DNA of 32,374 nucleotides from Nitrospirae bacterium GWC2_56_14 (GTDB taxonomy: Bacteria; Nitrospirota; UBA9217): assembly GCA_001803705.1 (NCBI GenBank), contig MHDY01000247.1, positions 1 through 32,374 on the forward strand, given 5' to 3'. Of the stretch, positions 1 to 7,319 are shown one piece after another. The position numbers and the translations under genes are program-made. Numbering within the stretch: position 1 is the first letter of the stretch; every line of letters begins with the position of its first letter. The notes beneath the pieces were generated by a model. The model made no database searches and was not told the DNA's origin. It was given only the letters and a program-made list of their open reading frames with translations.

Positions 1-5
1 GACCT

Positions 6-632
6 ATGGCATTATTCCCTAAATCCATCGATTTTTTCGAGATCTTCGACCGGGCGCTGGAAAACCTCTCGCGCTCGGCCAACGTCCTGGTCGACATCCT
101 GACCAACTACACCACCTTCGAGACCTTTGAAAAAAAGGCGAAGGCCATTTACGAGTTCGAGCAGGACGGCGACATGCTGACCCATGACATCATGAAGGAG
201 CTGAACAAAACCTTCCTGACCCCCATCGACCGGGAGGACATCCATGCCCTTGCCTCACGCATCGATGACGTGCTGGACCTGCTGTGGGCCGCCACGGACC
301 GCATGATGGTCTACCGGATCGACAAACCGACCTCGGAGGCCATCTCTATCGCCGAGGACCTGCAGATGACCGCCGAGATCCTGAAAAAGGCGCTCCGGGA
401 ACTGCGCGCCAAATCCTACGCCCATGTGCAGGAACACTGCATCGAGATCAACCGGCTGGAGAACCGGATCGACCGCAAGTACCGCGACGCCCTGGGCAAG
501 CTCCTCAACGGTCCCCACGATCCTGTCTATATCATCAAGTGGAAGGACATCTACGAACTGCTTGAGGACGCCTCGGACCGCTGCGAGGACATCGCCAACA
601 TTCTCGAAGGAATCGTCCTGAAACATGCCTGA
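6..632 (+). CDS. DUF47 (PhoU-like) phosphate transport accessory protein
   Basis: A 208-residue, mostly helical, charged protein with no signal peptide, of the size and character of DUF47/PhoU-related proteins. The N-terminus (ALFPKSIDFFEIFDRAL) and the internal acidic stretch around EQDGDMLTHDIMKELNKTFL-TPIDREDIHALASRIDDVLD are typical of this family; the acidic E/D-xxD clusters in PhoU-like folds are known to hold metal clusters. It is cytoplasmic and is thought to modulate the adjacent PiT permease. The stop codon overlaps the start of the PiT gene by 8 bp, so the two are translationally coupled. The start lies at base 6, so any promoter is outside the window. Family assignment is firm; the exact regulatory role is inferred from the pairing. 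Confidence 0.93.
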   Translation: MALFPKSIDFFEIFDRALENLSRSANVLVDILTNYTTFETFEKKAKAIYEFEQDGDMLTHDIMKELNKTFLTPIDREDIHALASRIDDVLDLLWAATDRMMVYRIDKPTSEAISIAEDLQMTAEILKKALRELRAKSYAHVQEHCIEINRLENRIDRKYRDALGKLLNGPHDPVYIIKWKDIYELLEDASDRCEDIANILEGIVLKHA

Positions 633-1617
633 GATCCTCATCCTCATCATCGTCCTTGCGGTGCTGTTCGACATCGCCAACGGATGGCACGATTGCGCCA
701 ATGCCATTGCCACGGTGGTGTCGACCAAGGTCCTGTCGCCCGGGGCCGCGGTCGCCATCGCGGCGTTCATGAACATCCTCGGCGCCTTCCTGACCACGGC
801 GGTCGCCAAGACCATCGGCACGGGCATCGTGGACCCCGCGGGCATCACCGACCAGGTCATCATCGCTGCCCTGCTCTCGGCCATCATCTGGAACCTCATC
901 ACCATCCTCATGGGCCTGCCCGTCAGTTCGTCCCACGCCCTCGTCGGCGGGCTCATCGGAGCGGCGGCGGCGCACGGCGGCATAAGCATCCTGAACAGCG
1001 ACGGCATCATGAAGATCTTCACGTCGCTCCTGATCTCGCCCCTCTTCGGGTTCGTCATCGGCTACGCGTTCATGAAGCTGATCCTCTTTCTCTTCGGCCA
1101 TCTTTCCCCCGGCACCATCAGCAAGTACTTCGGCCGGCTCCAGATCGTGTCGTCCTCCTTTATGGCTTTCGGCCACGGCTCCAACGACGCGCAGAAGGCC
1201 ATGGGCATCATCACCATGGCGCTCTTCGCCTCGGGCAAGATCACGACGCTCGATGTGCCGACCTGGGTCGTCATCACCTGCGCGCTTGCCATGGGCTTCG
1301 GCACGATCTTCGGCGGGTGGAAGATCATCAAGACCCTCGGGGTCAAGATGCTGAAGCTCGAACCCATACACGGCTTTGCCGCCGAGACTTCGTCGGCCGG
1401 CATCATCATGGCTGCAAGTTATTTCGGCATGCCGGTCAGCACCACGCATGTCGTCTCGACCGCCATCCTCGGCGTGGGCGCGACAAAGCGCCTCTCTGCC
1501 GTGCGCTGGGGCATTGCCGGCAAGATCGTCATGGCCTGGCTGCTGACCCTGCCGTTCTGCATTGCCCTGGCGTGGGGCATCGAGAAAGCATTGACCGCCT
1601 ATCACATCGGCGGATAA
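625..1617 (+). CDS. PiT-family inorganic phosphate transporter
   Basis: A 330-residue polytopic membrane protein that should move inorganic phosphate, probably with protons or sodium and often as a metal-phosphate complex, across the inner membrane. The two inverted PiT (PHO4) signature halves are visible: an N-terminal DIANGWHDCANAIATVVSTK and a central GHGSNDAQKAMGIITMALF. Each is followed by a GGWKIIKTLG or SSSHALVGGLIG-type re-entrant element, and the second half ends with PVSTTHVVSTAILGVG. Length is typical of short PiT permeases without the large central loop of eukaryotic members. It overlaps the DUF47 gene by 8 bp, a common pairing for PiT systems. No clear terminator follows; the next 350 bp are repeat-rich and non-coding. 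Confidence 0.95.
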   Translation: MPEILILIIVLAVLFDIANGWHDCANAIATVVSTKVLSPGAAVAIAAFMNILGAFLTTAVAKTIGTGIVDPAGITDQVIIAALLSAIIWNLITILMGLPVSSSHALVGGLIGAAAAHGGISILNSDGIMKIFTSLLISPLFGFVIGYAFMKLILFLFGHLSPGTISKYFGRLQIVSSSFMAFGHGSNDAQKAMGIITMALFASGKITTLDVPTWVVITCALAMGFGTIFGGWKIIKTLGVKMLKLEPIHGFAAETSSAGIIMAASYFGMPVSTTHVVSTAILGVGATKRLSAVRWGIAGKIVMAWLLTLPFCIALAWGIEKALTAYHIGG

Positions 1618-1969
1618 GGTCCGCCGCCCTGCCGCCGGAAAACGTCCTTCTGTCCTCCACACCATCCCTCGCACTCCTGACCCGCATTTCTCCTGTGAGG
1701 CGCCTCTGTGTGTTCAATAAGCAGGGGTGGCAGCAGTTTGTGGTCAACAAGGGAGATAAAACGGGATACAGCATTGATAGACTCGTAAAAAGTCTCCAGT
1801 GCTGTCATTGCGAGGAGCGGAGCGACGCGGCAAACTCGACTTAACAGGCAGATACGAACTACGAGATTGCTTCGCTACGCTCGCAAAGACGGCTTTTTCG
1901 ACTTATTACGAATGCATCAGCACAGGCTGAAGGAACAACAGCAGAACGCATCACTGCTCAACGCGGGCG
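1618..1969. other. Non-coding convergent intergenic region
   Basis: 352 bp between the PiT gene and the convergent PHP gene. The ORFs called here (for example 1867-2130 and 1529-1774) have no recognisable protein character. Apart from the inverted repeat at 1803-1891 I see no RNA gene, and no hairpin followed by a T-run strong enough to call a terminator. Confidence 0.6.
1803..1891. repeat. REP-like inverted repeat (CATTGCGAGGAGCG family)
   Basis: The left arm reads TGTCATTGCGAGGAGCGGAG and the right arm GAGATTGCTTCGCTACGCTC then GCAAAGAC. The reverse complement of the right arm (GTCTTTGCGAGCGTAGCGAA...) aligns with the left arm, so the element folds into an imperfect hairpin about 89 bp overall. 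Elements with these words occur in intergenic regions of many unrelated bacterial genomes. It could act as a bidirectional terminator or mRNA stabiliser between two convergent genes. Confidence 0.75.
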
Positions 1970-2602
1970 CTAGAACTTCATACTCAACTTCGATATTTTC
2001 CGGGTATCGATCCCCCGGTACTTCCCCGCCTTCAGCAGTCCAACAAGGTTCTCAGCGGTCACGGCATCGTCAAACTCCGTATAGCAGGCGCCGACCTCCT
2101 GCGGAGTATGGGCGTCAGAGCCCCCGGTAAAGGGGATCCCCAGCGCCGCGGCGGCTTCAATCGCCCGGGCGTTGAAGCCGTGCATGTTGCAGCCGTTATA
2201 GCCTTCCAGAGCGCAGATCCCGTCGACGCTCCTCACGAGATCGCCCAGACCGTTCACCGACCGGTAGGGATGGGAGGGGATCACGACGCCGCCCTTTCCC
2301 GTGACCACGCTGATAATGTCCCGGATCGGAGCGTATTTGAGCGACAGGCTGTCCGTATCCACGCCAAAGACCAGACAATGGCCTTCCTGCGCCGAGAACT
2401 CTACTCCGCGGAAGATCAGGATGCGGTCCCGGTACCGTTCGCGCAGCGGCTCGATCGGCTCAGAGGCGCCGTAATAATAATGCTCGGTAAACGCGATGCC
2501 CTGCAGGCCGAGTTCGATAGCCCTCAGTATCGTTTCCTCGGGCTCGGCATCGTTGTCTGTGCTGTATTTTGAATGAACATGCAGGTCGATTTTGTATTTC
2601 AT
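1970..2602 (-). CDS. PHP-domain metal-dependent phosphoesterase
   Basis: A PHP-fold hydrolase of 210 residues from the chosen start. The metal-binding motifs appear in family order: KIDLHVHSKYS near the N-terminus, AFTEHYYY, FRGVEFSAQEGH, VIPSHPYRS and, near the C-terminus, TGGSDAHTPQEVG. These supply the His, Asp and Glu ligands for a di- or trinuclear metal site. Related single-domain PHP proteins hydrolyse phosphoesters or short oligonucleotides; the substrate cannot be told here. The track start 21 codons upstream is a TTG inside a dispersed repeat (it gives MRALRETPF), so I use the ATG of MKYKIDLHVHS, where homology begins. The ribosome binding site is weak. It stands alone between repeats. 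Confidence 0.88.
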   Translation of the reverse strand: MKYKIDLHVHSKYSTDNDAEPEETILRAIELGLQGIAFTEHYYYGASEPIEPLRERYRDRILIFRGVEFSAQEGHCLVFGVDTDSLSLKYAPIRDIISVVTGKGGVVIPSHPYRSVNGLGDLVRSVDGICALEGYNGCNMHGFNARAIEAAAALGIPFTGGSDAHTPQEVGACYTEFDDAVTAENLVGLLKAGKYRGIDTRKISKLSMKF

Positions 2603-2638
2603 GAATGCAGCATTACCTAACCCGGACAAGCGTGAACC

Positions 2639-2779
2639 AAAAGGCGTCTCTCGCAAAGCGCGCAAAGAACGCCAAGAAAATCCTAAACCACGGCTTGCGT
2701 TTTGGTTTTAAACCGGAAAAGATTTTGACTCAAGGTTCCCTTTGCGTTCTTTGCGAGCTTTGCGAGACATATTCTTGCC
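2639..2779 (-). repeat. ~140-bp dispersed inverted repeat element, copy A
   Basis: The ends carry CTCGCAAAGCGCGCAAAGAA and, inverted, TTTGCGTTCTTTGCGAGCTT, giving long imperfect terminal inverted repeats around a ~60-bp core. On the minus strand the core reads GGTTTAAAACCAAAACGCAA then GCCGTGGTTTA. The same layout and core (GGTTTAAAACCTAAAGCAAG, CCGTGGTTTA) is found on the plus strand at 25186-25325. The track ORFs starting MRALRETPF at both places are by-products of this repeat. It resembles a MITE in architecture; no target-site duplication could be proven. Confidence 0.75.
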
Positions 2780-2796
2780 GTTTTGAGTAGAAACTT

Positions 2797-2823
2797 CAGA
2801 TCCTTCACTTCGTTCAGGATGAC
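2797..2823. repeat. Short CTTCACTTCGTTCAGGATGA word repeat
   Basis: The sequence CAGATCCTTCACTTCGTTCA then GGATGAC is a word often seen as an intergenic repeat in bacterial genomes. It is placed just after copy A of the 140-bp element and just beyond the stop of the CDF-like gene. This is a single short copy, so it is called by word resemblance only. Confidence 0.35.
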
Positions 2824-2834
2824 GCCTTAAAGCG

Positions 2835-3554
2835 CTATTTCAAAAGCCTGTTGGTAACTCCCTTCGCTTCCTGCTCCCGGCCTTCGGCAACGCAACTCCC
2901 TCCGCAGGTACAGGCGAAACTTCCCGATTTCGCCTTCTCGAACGATTCTTTCCCCTCCCGGTAGCACAGGCCTCCGATGATCAGCGCACCGACCGAGTCA
3001 AGTCCGCCGATGCCGGTAAGCCGGTATCCCACGCTTGCGACCAGCAGCACCACCGAAAGCTGTAGACAGGCCCGCGTGCAGGCCGCGTCTGCCAGTATGG
3101 CCGGCGAGTTCAGCTTCGTCCCTACCGAAACCTTGGCGCGAATGAGCAGCCACATGGACAGGATGGAGATGACCGAGATGACGATGCCCCAGAAGGTGCT
3201 TTCCGGCCGGTGGCCGCCATAGAGATCGATGATCGCGGTGATTGCCAGCCCGGCGGTAAGGACGTAAAAAGCGCTTCCCGTGATCCTGAGCGCGGTCTTT
3301 TCGAACCGGTCCGGGTCCTCGGCCCCATGCCGCCTGATCCGGCGGATCATGTGCCAGATGCCGACGCCGGACACCACCTCGACAAAGGAGTCGAGACCGA
3401 ACCCGAAGAGCGACATGCTCTCATCTTCAATCCCGAAAAAGACCGAGACAAAACCTTCGGCGATGTTGTAGAAGATCGTGATAACGGCGAGCGTTGACGC
3501 CCACGCATACAGCTTGTTGTTTTTCTGCGCCGACCCCATCAAAAGCGTTGCCAT
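2835..3554 (-). CDS. CDF-like cation transporter with Cys-rich C-terminus
   Basis: About 239 residues with five to six hydrophobic segments arranged like the transmembrane part of cation diffusion facilitators: LAVITIFYNIAEGFVSVFFG, SLFGFGLDSFVEVVSGVG, a charged IRRIRRHGAEDPDRFEKTAL linker, further helices, then LDSVGALIIGGLCYREGKES. The usual CDF HxxxD site of TM2 is replaced by FGLDSFVE, and TM5 carries ADAACTRAC, so metal preference is unclear. The cytoplasmic CDF C-terminal domain is absent; instead the tail has SFACTCGGSCVAEG, a likely metal-binding Cys cluster. The ATG at MATLLMGS follows AGAAGGGAAAAT, a good ribosome binding site; the track start is a TTG six codons upstream. The ion and direction are not determined. 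Confidence 0.75.
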   Translation of the reverse strand: MATLLMGSAQKNNKLYAWASTLAVITIFYNIAEGFVSVFFGIEDESMSLFGFGLDSFVEVVSGVGIWHMIRRIRRHGAEDPDRFEKTALRITGSAFYVLTAGLAITAIIDLYGGHRPESTFWGIVISVISILSMWLLIRAKVSVGTKLNSPAILADAACTRACLQLSVVLLVASVGYRLTGIGGLDSVGALIIGGLCYREGKESFEKAKSGSFACTCGGSCVAEGREQEAKGVTNRLLK

Positions 3555-3900
3555 ATTTTCCCTTCTGCTCAAGGCTCAGTACCTGCGTGGTTATAGCATG
3601 ATCGCAGTCTGTTTATCAATGCGAAAGAACCGGGTTGGCCGTGGATTTTTCAGGCGAGTCATCCGGCCGGAAAAACAGTATAAAGGGGGCCTAGGAAACA
3701 TCGCCACAATATGTTGTGGCCTACTGCTGCCGCATAAAGATACCAATGTAAAATTAGAATTTTACGTTGATTTTATGTATGTTTCGTGATACCAACATTG
3801 TACATCGTCGACCAAAAGGGCCATGGTTCCCGGCTGGCTCTTCACATCCTGGTACGCTTTACCGTTTTATTCTCAGTTCAATTGCCCGGAGGGAGCAACC
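3555..3900. other. Non-coding divergent intergenic region
   Basis: 346 bp between the divergent CDF-like and HTH genes; both must have their promoters here. The ORFs in the track (3478-3789, 3767-4060) show no protein-like character. The middle part (3750-3800) is AT-rich. The only clear structure is the palindrome at 3704-3721. I could not settle on a convincing -35/-10 pair for either gene. Confidence 0.55.
3704..3721. promoter_or_regulatory. Perfect 7-bp-arm palindrome, NrdR-box-like
   Basis: GCCACAATATGTTGTGGC has 7-bp arms (GCCACAA/TTGTGGC) around TATG. By my alignment the 16-mer CCACAATATGTTGTGG agrees with the NrdR consensus ACACWATATATWGTGT at 13 of 16 positions. It shares the 12-mer ACAATATGTTGT with the nrdJ promoter box at 18796-18811. 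No second box lies 31-32 bp away and no ribonucleotide reductase gene is adjacent. It may therefore be an operator for another factor, possibly the HTH protein itself. Confidence 0.4.
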
Positions 3901-4176
3901 ATGCGTGAGATCGGTCTGGCATTACGGGAAGGAAGATTGGCCCGCGGTCTGGAGATCGGCGATATTGCAAGGAGCACCCGCATCAGCGCCCACTATCTCA
4001 AGGCCATGGAAGAAGGACGGTTCCAAACCATCCCGAACGTCTTCGACAAAGGCTATTTAAAGCTTTATGCCAAGGCCCTTGATCTGGACACCAAACCCCT
4101 GCTGGCCCTGTACGAACAGATAAAGAACAAGGCAGCAGCCCCCGTCAGCGCACCCGGAACCGGCGGCGTCAACTAA
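3901..4176 (+). CDS. Small RodZ-type helix-turn-helix protein
   Basis: A 91-residue protein that is almost entirely an XRE/RodZ N-terminal HTH domain: LREGRLARGLEIGDIARSTR, then ISAHYLKAMEEGRFQTIPNV and FDKGYLKLYAKALDLD. This matches the helices and the 'YLKAIEEG...P..f.rGYLRxYAk.LgLD' pattern of RodZ and related proteins. Full-length RodZ adds a transmembrane helix and a periplasmic domain; here the protein stops after a short Ala/Pro/Gly tail, so it is a soluble stand-alone HTH. ATG 3901 follows GGAGGGAGCAACC, an excellent ribosome binding site; the longer track form has no such support. It may be a small transcription factor. One of only three plus-strand genes. Confidence 0.8.
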   Translation: MREIGLALREGRLARGLEIGDIARSTRISAHYLKAMEEGRFQTIPNVFDKGYLKLYAKALDLDTKPLLALYEQIKNKAAAPVSAPGTGGVN

Positions 4177-4247
4177 CAAAAAGCAGCAGCATGCCGACCA
4201 CAGGACCTTCGGCGCCCCGTATCTCGTTATGGCGGCTCCGTTGATTC

Positions 4248-5486
4248 CTAGTCGATCAGCTTGCCCGCCTCGCGTAGTCTCAGCGCCATCTCGCGCAGCA
4301 TATCCACCACGAACTCCGGATATTCATTCATCAGCAGGGCCACGTTCTCATTGTTGACGCTTACCAGCTCCACGTCGTCGGTCGCGATGGCCGTGGACAG
4401 CCGGGGTGACGCCAACAGGAACGATATCTCGCCAAAACATTTTCTTTGAGAGATCTCGACGACCGGCCCCTCGCGCTGGTGCAGTGCCACCGTTCCGCTC
4501 AGCACGGAGAACATCTCAACGCCGGGGTCGCCCTCGCGAAAGATGACGGTCCCTTTATCGAAATACCGCACATATTTTTCATATACCGCGGCAGGGACAT
4601 TCCGCTTCCCCTGCAGCAGTTTTTTTATGGACACGGTCTCGTGCTGGTGAAGGCCCGCAACGATCTCTGCGCCGAGCAGAAATACCACCAGGGAAGCGTA
4701 GATCCAGATGATGACCACAAAGAGCGACTTGAAGGAGCCGAAGGCGAAACCGTAGCCCGGATTGAAGGTCAGGAAGAGATGAAAGGCCGGCCGCATGGCG
4801 AACCAGATGAGCGCGGTGACGAGCGCACCGGCGAGAAGATAGCGGTAGCGCATCCGAGTGGAAAAGATGAAATAGAAGACAAAAACAACGGCAATGACCA
4901 GCAGGAACAGGACCACGGTCTCCATACTGCGGGGCAGCAGTCGAACCAGGTTCTCTTTCTCCAGCAGTTGGAACGCGATGCCGGCGACCATGACCGCCGC
5001 GAGCCCTACGAGGAAAACCATGCTGATAACGACGTCAAACAACTTTTCGAGCAGGAACGGCCTGCCCGTCCTCCGTCTGAAAACCTTTCCGAGCACGAAC
5101 CGCATGTCCGCCACAAAGGGCGTCATGGTCCAGAAAAGAACAACGGTGTTGACCAGTCCTACCGCCCCTTTATGGGCAGCGAGAAGACGCACTTCCTTCA
5201 CAATGTCCTGGCTGTAGGCGGGGAGCAAACGCATGAGCAGTTCCTGCGTTCGCGCCAGCGCCTGCGTTGAGGAGCCGACCGCCAGGCTGAGGAGATAGGT
5301 AAGGAGGAACAGCGTGGGAATGAGCGCCAGCATGGCCGAAAAAGCGAGCGACGAGGCAGCGGTCAGATCGTTATTCCGCCTGAACGACGACAGCGCTTCA
5401 ATGAACACCAGCCACTGCTTCTTTATTTGTTCTGCAGCCTTCTTTTTCATAATGAAGAGGATGGGACGTTCGAACATGCATGCCAT
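4248..5486 (-). CDS. YihY/BrkB-family membrane protein fused to a cyclic-nucleotide-binding domain
   Basis: 412 residues in two parts. Residues ~15-280 form the six-helix YihY/BrkB domain: FIEALSSFRRNNDLTAASSL, AFSAMLALIPTLFLLTYLLS, a long loop with ALARTQELLMRLLPAYSQDI, and the FGSFKSLFVVIIWIYASLVV-FLLGAEIVAGL end. Residues ~300-412 form a CNBD/Crp-like beta-barrel: YFDKGTVIFREGDPGVEMFS, VLSGTVALHQ, RKCFGEISFLLASPRLSTAI, then a C-terminal helix. The FGEISFLLASPRLSTA stretch corresponds to the phosphate-binding cassette, with S/T where cAMP binders have R-T/S. The fused sensor suggests ligand-gated control of an export or permeability function, though the substrate of YihY proteins is unsettled. 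It begins 20 bp after the REC-PilZ gene, so they are probably co-transcribed. MKKKAAEQ is an alternative start. Confidence 0.85.
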   Translation of the reverse strand: MACMFERPILFIMKKKAAEQIKKQWLVFIEALSSFRRNNDLTAASSLAFSAMLALIPTLFLLTYLLSLAVGSSTQALARTQELLMRLLPAYSQDIVKEVRLLAAHKGAVGLVNTVVLFWTMTPFVADMRFVLGKVFRRRTGRPFLLEKLFDVVISMVFLVGLAAVMVAGIAFQLLEKENLVRLLPRSMETVVLFLLVIAVVFVFYFIFSTRMRYRYLLAGALVTALIWFAMRPAFHLFLTFNPGYGFAFGSFKSLFVVIIWIYASLVVFLLGAEIVAGLHQHETVSIKKLLQGKRNVPAAVYEKYVRYFDKGTVIFREGDPGVEMFSVLSGTVALHQREGPVVEISQRKCFGEISFLLASPRLSTAIATDDVELVSVNNENVALLMNEYPEFVVDMLREMALRLREAGKLID

Positions 5487-5506
5487 GGGAGCCGCCAGCC
5501 TGAATG

Positions 5507-6259
5507 CTACGTGGCCCCCCGCGACCTTCCCAGGCCATGGTCAGCGATATCATGGGTCAGCTGCTCCCTGATGAAACGCCGCAGCACTGCCCGGTCAGCA
5601 TCCGCTAGCTGGACGAACTTCATGCCCATGCCGGGCTCCACCGAGGGCCCATCCCCCTGGTCGTTGATATACAGGACCAGGGCCTTCGCAATGATCTCCC
5701 GGTTATCGATGGTGATCCTGAGCGGCGTCACGGCGTTCCGGGGCTGCGGATAGCGCGTCGTGATGAACAACCCTCCTTCGGAAAGCGCTGTTGCATATTC
5801 TGTTCTGGCCGCCCCGCCTAGTACCGATCCATCCCCGACCATGACCTTAAGAGAGGTGCGCAGCCGTATGTTCGCGCGCGGCGCGGATTCTGAAGCGGCC
5901 TGTATGGTCCTATAGAGCAGGTCGGGCTCCACCGGCCTGAGGAGGTAGGCTGCGCAGCCCAGTTGCATGCAGGTATCCCTGATCCCGGGGTCGTCCTCCG
6001 CAGTGTGCATGATCACGGGCACGGCCCCGCAGTCCGGACGTTCCCTGATCTGCTTGAGCAGGGCGACACCGCTCATGGTCGGCAACGCCACATCGCTCAG
6101 AACGACCGAGGGAAGTGACTCGTCCATGAGGTGAAGCGCGTCTTCACCGGAGCGGGCCGTCACGACCCGGTATTCAAACCTCTTCAGGAGCAATCCGAGA
6201 AAGAACAGCATCGAACTGCTGCTGTCCACGACCATAACGGTGCGGACCTCTCTGTCCAT
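5507..6259 (-). CDS. Response regulator with PilZ output domain
   Basis: 250 residues. Residues ~8-125 are a receiver domain: TVMVVDSSSSMLFFLGLLLK, the phospho-acceptor in SVVLSDVALPTMSGVALLKQ, and VIMHTAEDD followed by LLRPVEPDLL, where the usual K-P is R-P. The acidic pocket DD is DS here, so phosphorylation may be altered. Residues ~130-245 are a PilZ domain: RANIRLRTSLKV (RxxxR-like), ALSEGGLFITTRYPQPRNAV and GMGMKFVQL. The [DN]xSxxG motif has Ala in place of Asp/Asn, so c-di-GMP affinity is uncertain. The architecture links two-component input to c-di-GMP-type output such as motility or surface behaviour. Start ATG 6259 has AAGGA nine bases upstream, and a good promoter lies at 6326-6353. 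Confidence 0.87.
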   Translation of the reverse strand: MDREVRTVMVVDSSSSMLFFLGLLLKRFEYRVVTARSGEDALHLMDESLPSVVLSDVALPTMSGVALLKQIRERPDCGAVPVIMHTAEDDPGIRDTCMQLGCAAYLLRPVEPDLLYRTIQAASESAPRANIRLRTSLKVMVGDGSVLGGAARTEYATALSEGGLFITTRYPQPRNAVTPLRITIDNREIIAKALVLYINDQGDGPSVEPGMGMKFVQLADADRAVLRRFIREQLTHDIADHGLGRSRGAT

Positions 6260-6595
6260 GGCAATCTGTCCTTACCGATAGCATAAAATCGCACCGCAGG
6301 CATCCGGTCGCGAAGGAGTGCCTACAGCTTAACATGCCTGTATCTTTTGTCAAGCAAAGGGGCTGGCCTGCGGAAGGAACTGTTCCTGAAGGTGGGCTGG
6401 AGCGGGATTTTTCAGCGTTCAGAGCGCTGCGGCGAGCTGCAGCCTCTCGGTCAAGCAGGGGCAGGGAGTATGGAGCGCACGCGGAGAAACCGCTTGTGCA
6501 GTGCAACAGGAGAGGGTCCATTCCGCGAAGGACTCGCGTGAGGAAAGTACGCTGAATAATCCGGGCTGAACCAATGGGTGAACCGGCCCGCAGGA
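6260..6595. other. Non-coding region between HMA gene and REC-PilZ gene
   Basis: 336 bp holding the promoter at 6326-6353. The rest (6360-6595) is GC-rich, with short complementary segments such as CGGGC...GCCCG near 6560-6590 that might be the 3' end of the HMA transcript. No gene, tRNA or known riboswitch was recognised, and the overlapping track ORFs look like noise. Confidence 0.5.
6326..6353 (-). promoter_or_regulatory. Sigma70-type promoter for the REC-PilZ / BrkB-CNBD unit
   Basis: On the minus strand TTGACA is followed after 16 bp by TAAGCT, preceded by TG one base upstream (extended -10). It lies about 65 bp before the REC-PilZ start codon. Confidence 0.6.
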
Positions 6596-6811
6596 TCACC
6601 CCTCGATCTTGTATCCCAGTTTTTCGATGCTGTCCCTCGTGATATTCGAAAGGGTTTCCTCTTCGATCTCGGCTTCGTTGAACGTTACCGCGATCCTGCC
6701 GCTCTCCACCTCGATAGAGTCCACGCCATCCATGCCGCCGATGAACCGCCTGAGTGCCAGGGAGCACTCGCCGCAGAGATTTTTATCTACCGTAAAATGC
6801 GCTACCTTCAT
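6596..6811 (-). CDS. Heavy-metal-associated (HMA) domain protein
   Basis: A 71-residue single-domain ferredoxin-like HMA protein (MKVAHFTVDKNLCGECSLAL...GMDGVDSIEVESGRIAVTFN...LGYKIEG). The beta-alpha-beta-beta-alpha-beta pattern is clear, with the metal-binding loop reading N-L-C-G-E-C in place of the common M-x-C-x-x-C. Such proteins carry Cu(I) or a similar soft metal to efflux ATPases or regulators. I use ATG 6811, preceded by GAGGAAAGG at good distance, rather than the longer track ORF. It sits 82 bp downstream of the lipoprotein gene on the same strand, so the two are likely co-transcribed and may share a metal-related role. No P-type ATPase is nearby. Confidence 0.82.
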   Translation of the reverse strand: MKVAHFTVDKNLCGECSLALRRFIGGMDGVDSIEVESGRIAVTFNEAEIEEETLSNITRDSIEKLGYKIEG

Positions 6812-6893
6812 GGACGCCGCCTTTCCTCCGTCGGCAGGCACAGCTGTATTGTCCCTCCGACCTGCCCGGTCTGCCGCGAAATACGCCACGGTT

Positions 6894-7292
6894 TTACCGA
6901 GCATCAACGTTGAACGTAGCATTGACCGGCGTCTTGCCCGGTTGCGTCACGGTCACGTCGACCTTCCACCCGCCCTCCATGGGGATATTGGCGGAAAAGG
7001 AATAACCGCTGCCCTTGAGAGCTGCCTGCGTGTTGAATTCCATGGGGGCCATGCCCGACATGGGGGGCATGTAATAGCGCACGTCGACCGTTGCATCGGT
7101 CACTGTTTTTTTGCTCTGATCGACTATCTGCACGGAAAGCGTATTGTCCCCTTTTACCAGGGGATACCGGTCGACCTTAAGCATGATCCCCACATCTCCC
7201 ACCTGCTTTTGCGATTCATACCCTTTTGTACATCCGGCCAGAACCGAGGCGGCGAGGACCACGACCATCATTACCAGGAATGTTTTTTTCAT
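6894..7292 (-). CDS. FixH/YtkA-like lipoprotein
   Basis: 132 residues. The N-terminus is a lipoprotein signal: KK, a hydrophobic core, and lipobox LAGC, with cleavage before the Cys around residue 21. The mature part is a small beta-sandwich of the FixH/YtkA type (VGIMLKVDRYPLVKGDNTLS, a D-A-T-V-D-V-R-Y-Y-M-P-P-M strand, and GYSFSANIPMEGGWKVDVTV), with the family's Met/Pro-rich YYMPPMSGMAPM loop. Met-rich loops in this family are compatible with copper binding, and YtkA-like proteins often accompany copper or cytochrome oxidase genes. The HMA gene downstream supports a metal theme. ATG 7292 follows AAGGAGGAAATACA, a strong ribosome binding site. Periplasmic, membrane-anchored; precise function unknown. 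Confidence 0.78.
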   Translation of the reverse strand: MKKTFLVMMVVVLAASVLAGCTKGYESQKQVGDVGIMLKVDRYPLVKGDNTLSVQIVDQSKKTVTDATVDVRYYMPPMSGMAPMEFNTQAALKGSGYSFSANIPMEGGWKVDVTVTQPGKTPVNATFNVDAR

Positions 7293-7319
7293 TGTATTTC
7301 CTCCTTGAGGGTAGCAACT

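Noticed and set aside
2605-2790. Plus-strand 61-aa ORF with KRAKNAKK stretch
   Set aside because: It lies entirely within the dispersed repeat and has no ribosome binding site; its basic composition comes from the GCAAAGAACG words.
6360-6595. RNase P RNA-like word (GAGGAAAGT ... CCGGGCT) in the non-coding stretch
   Set aside because: The two words are not contiguous, and the rest of the P3/P4 core and the expected 350-nt length are missing.
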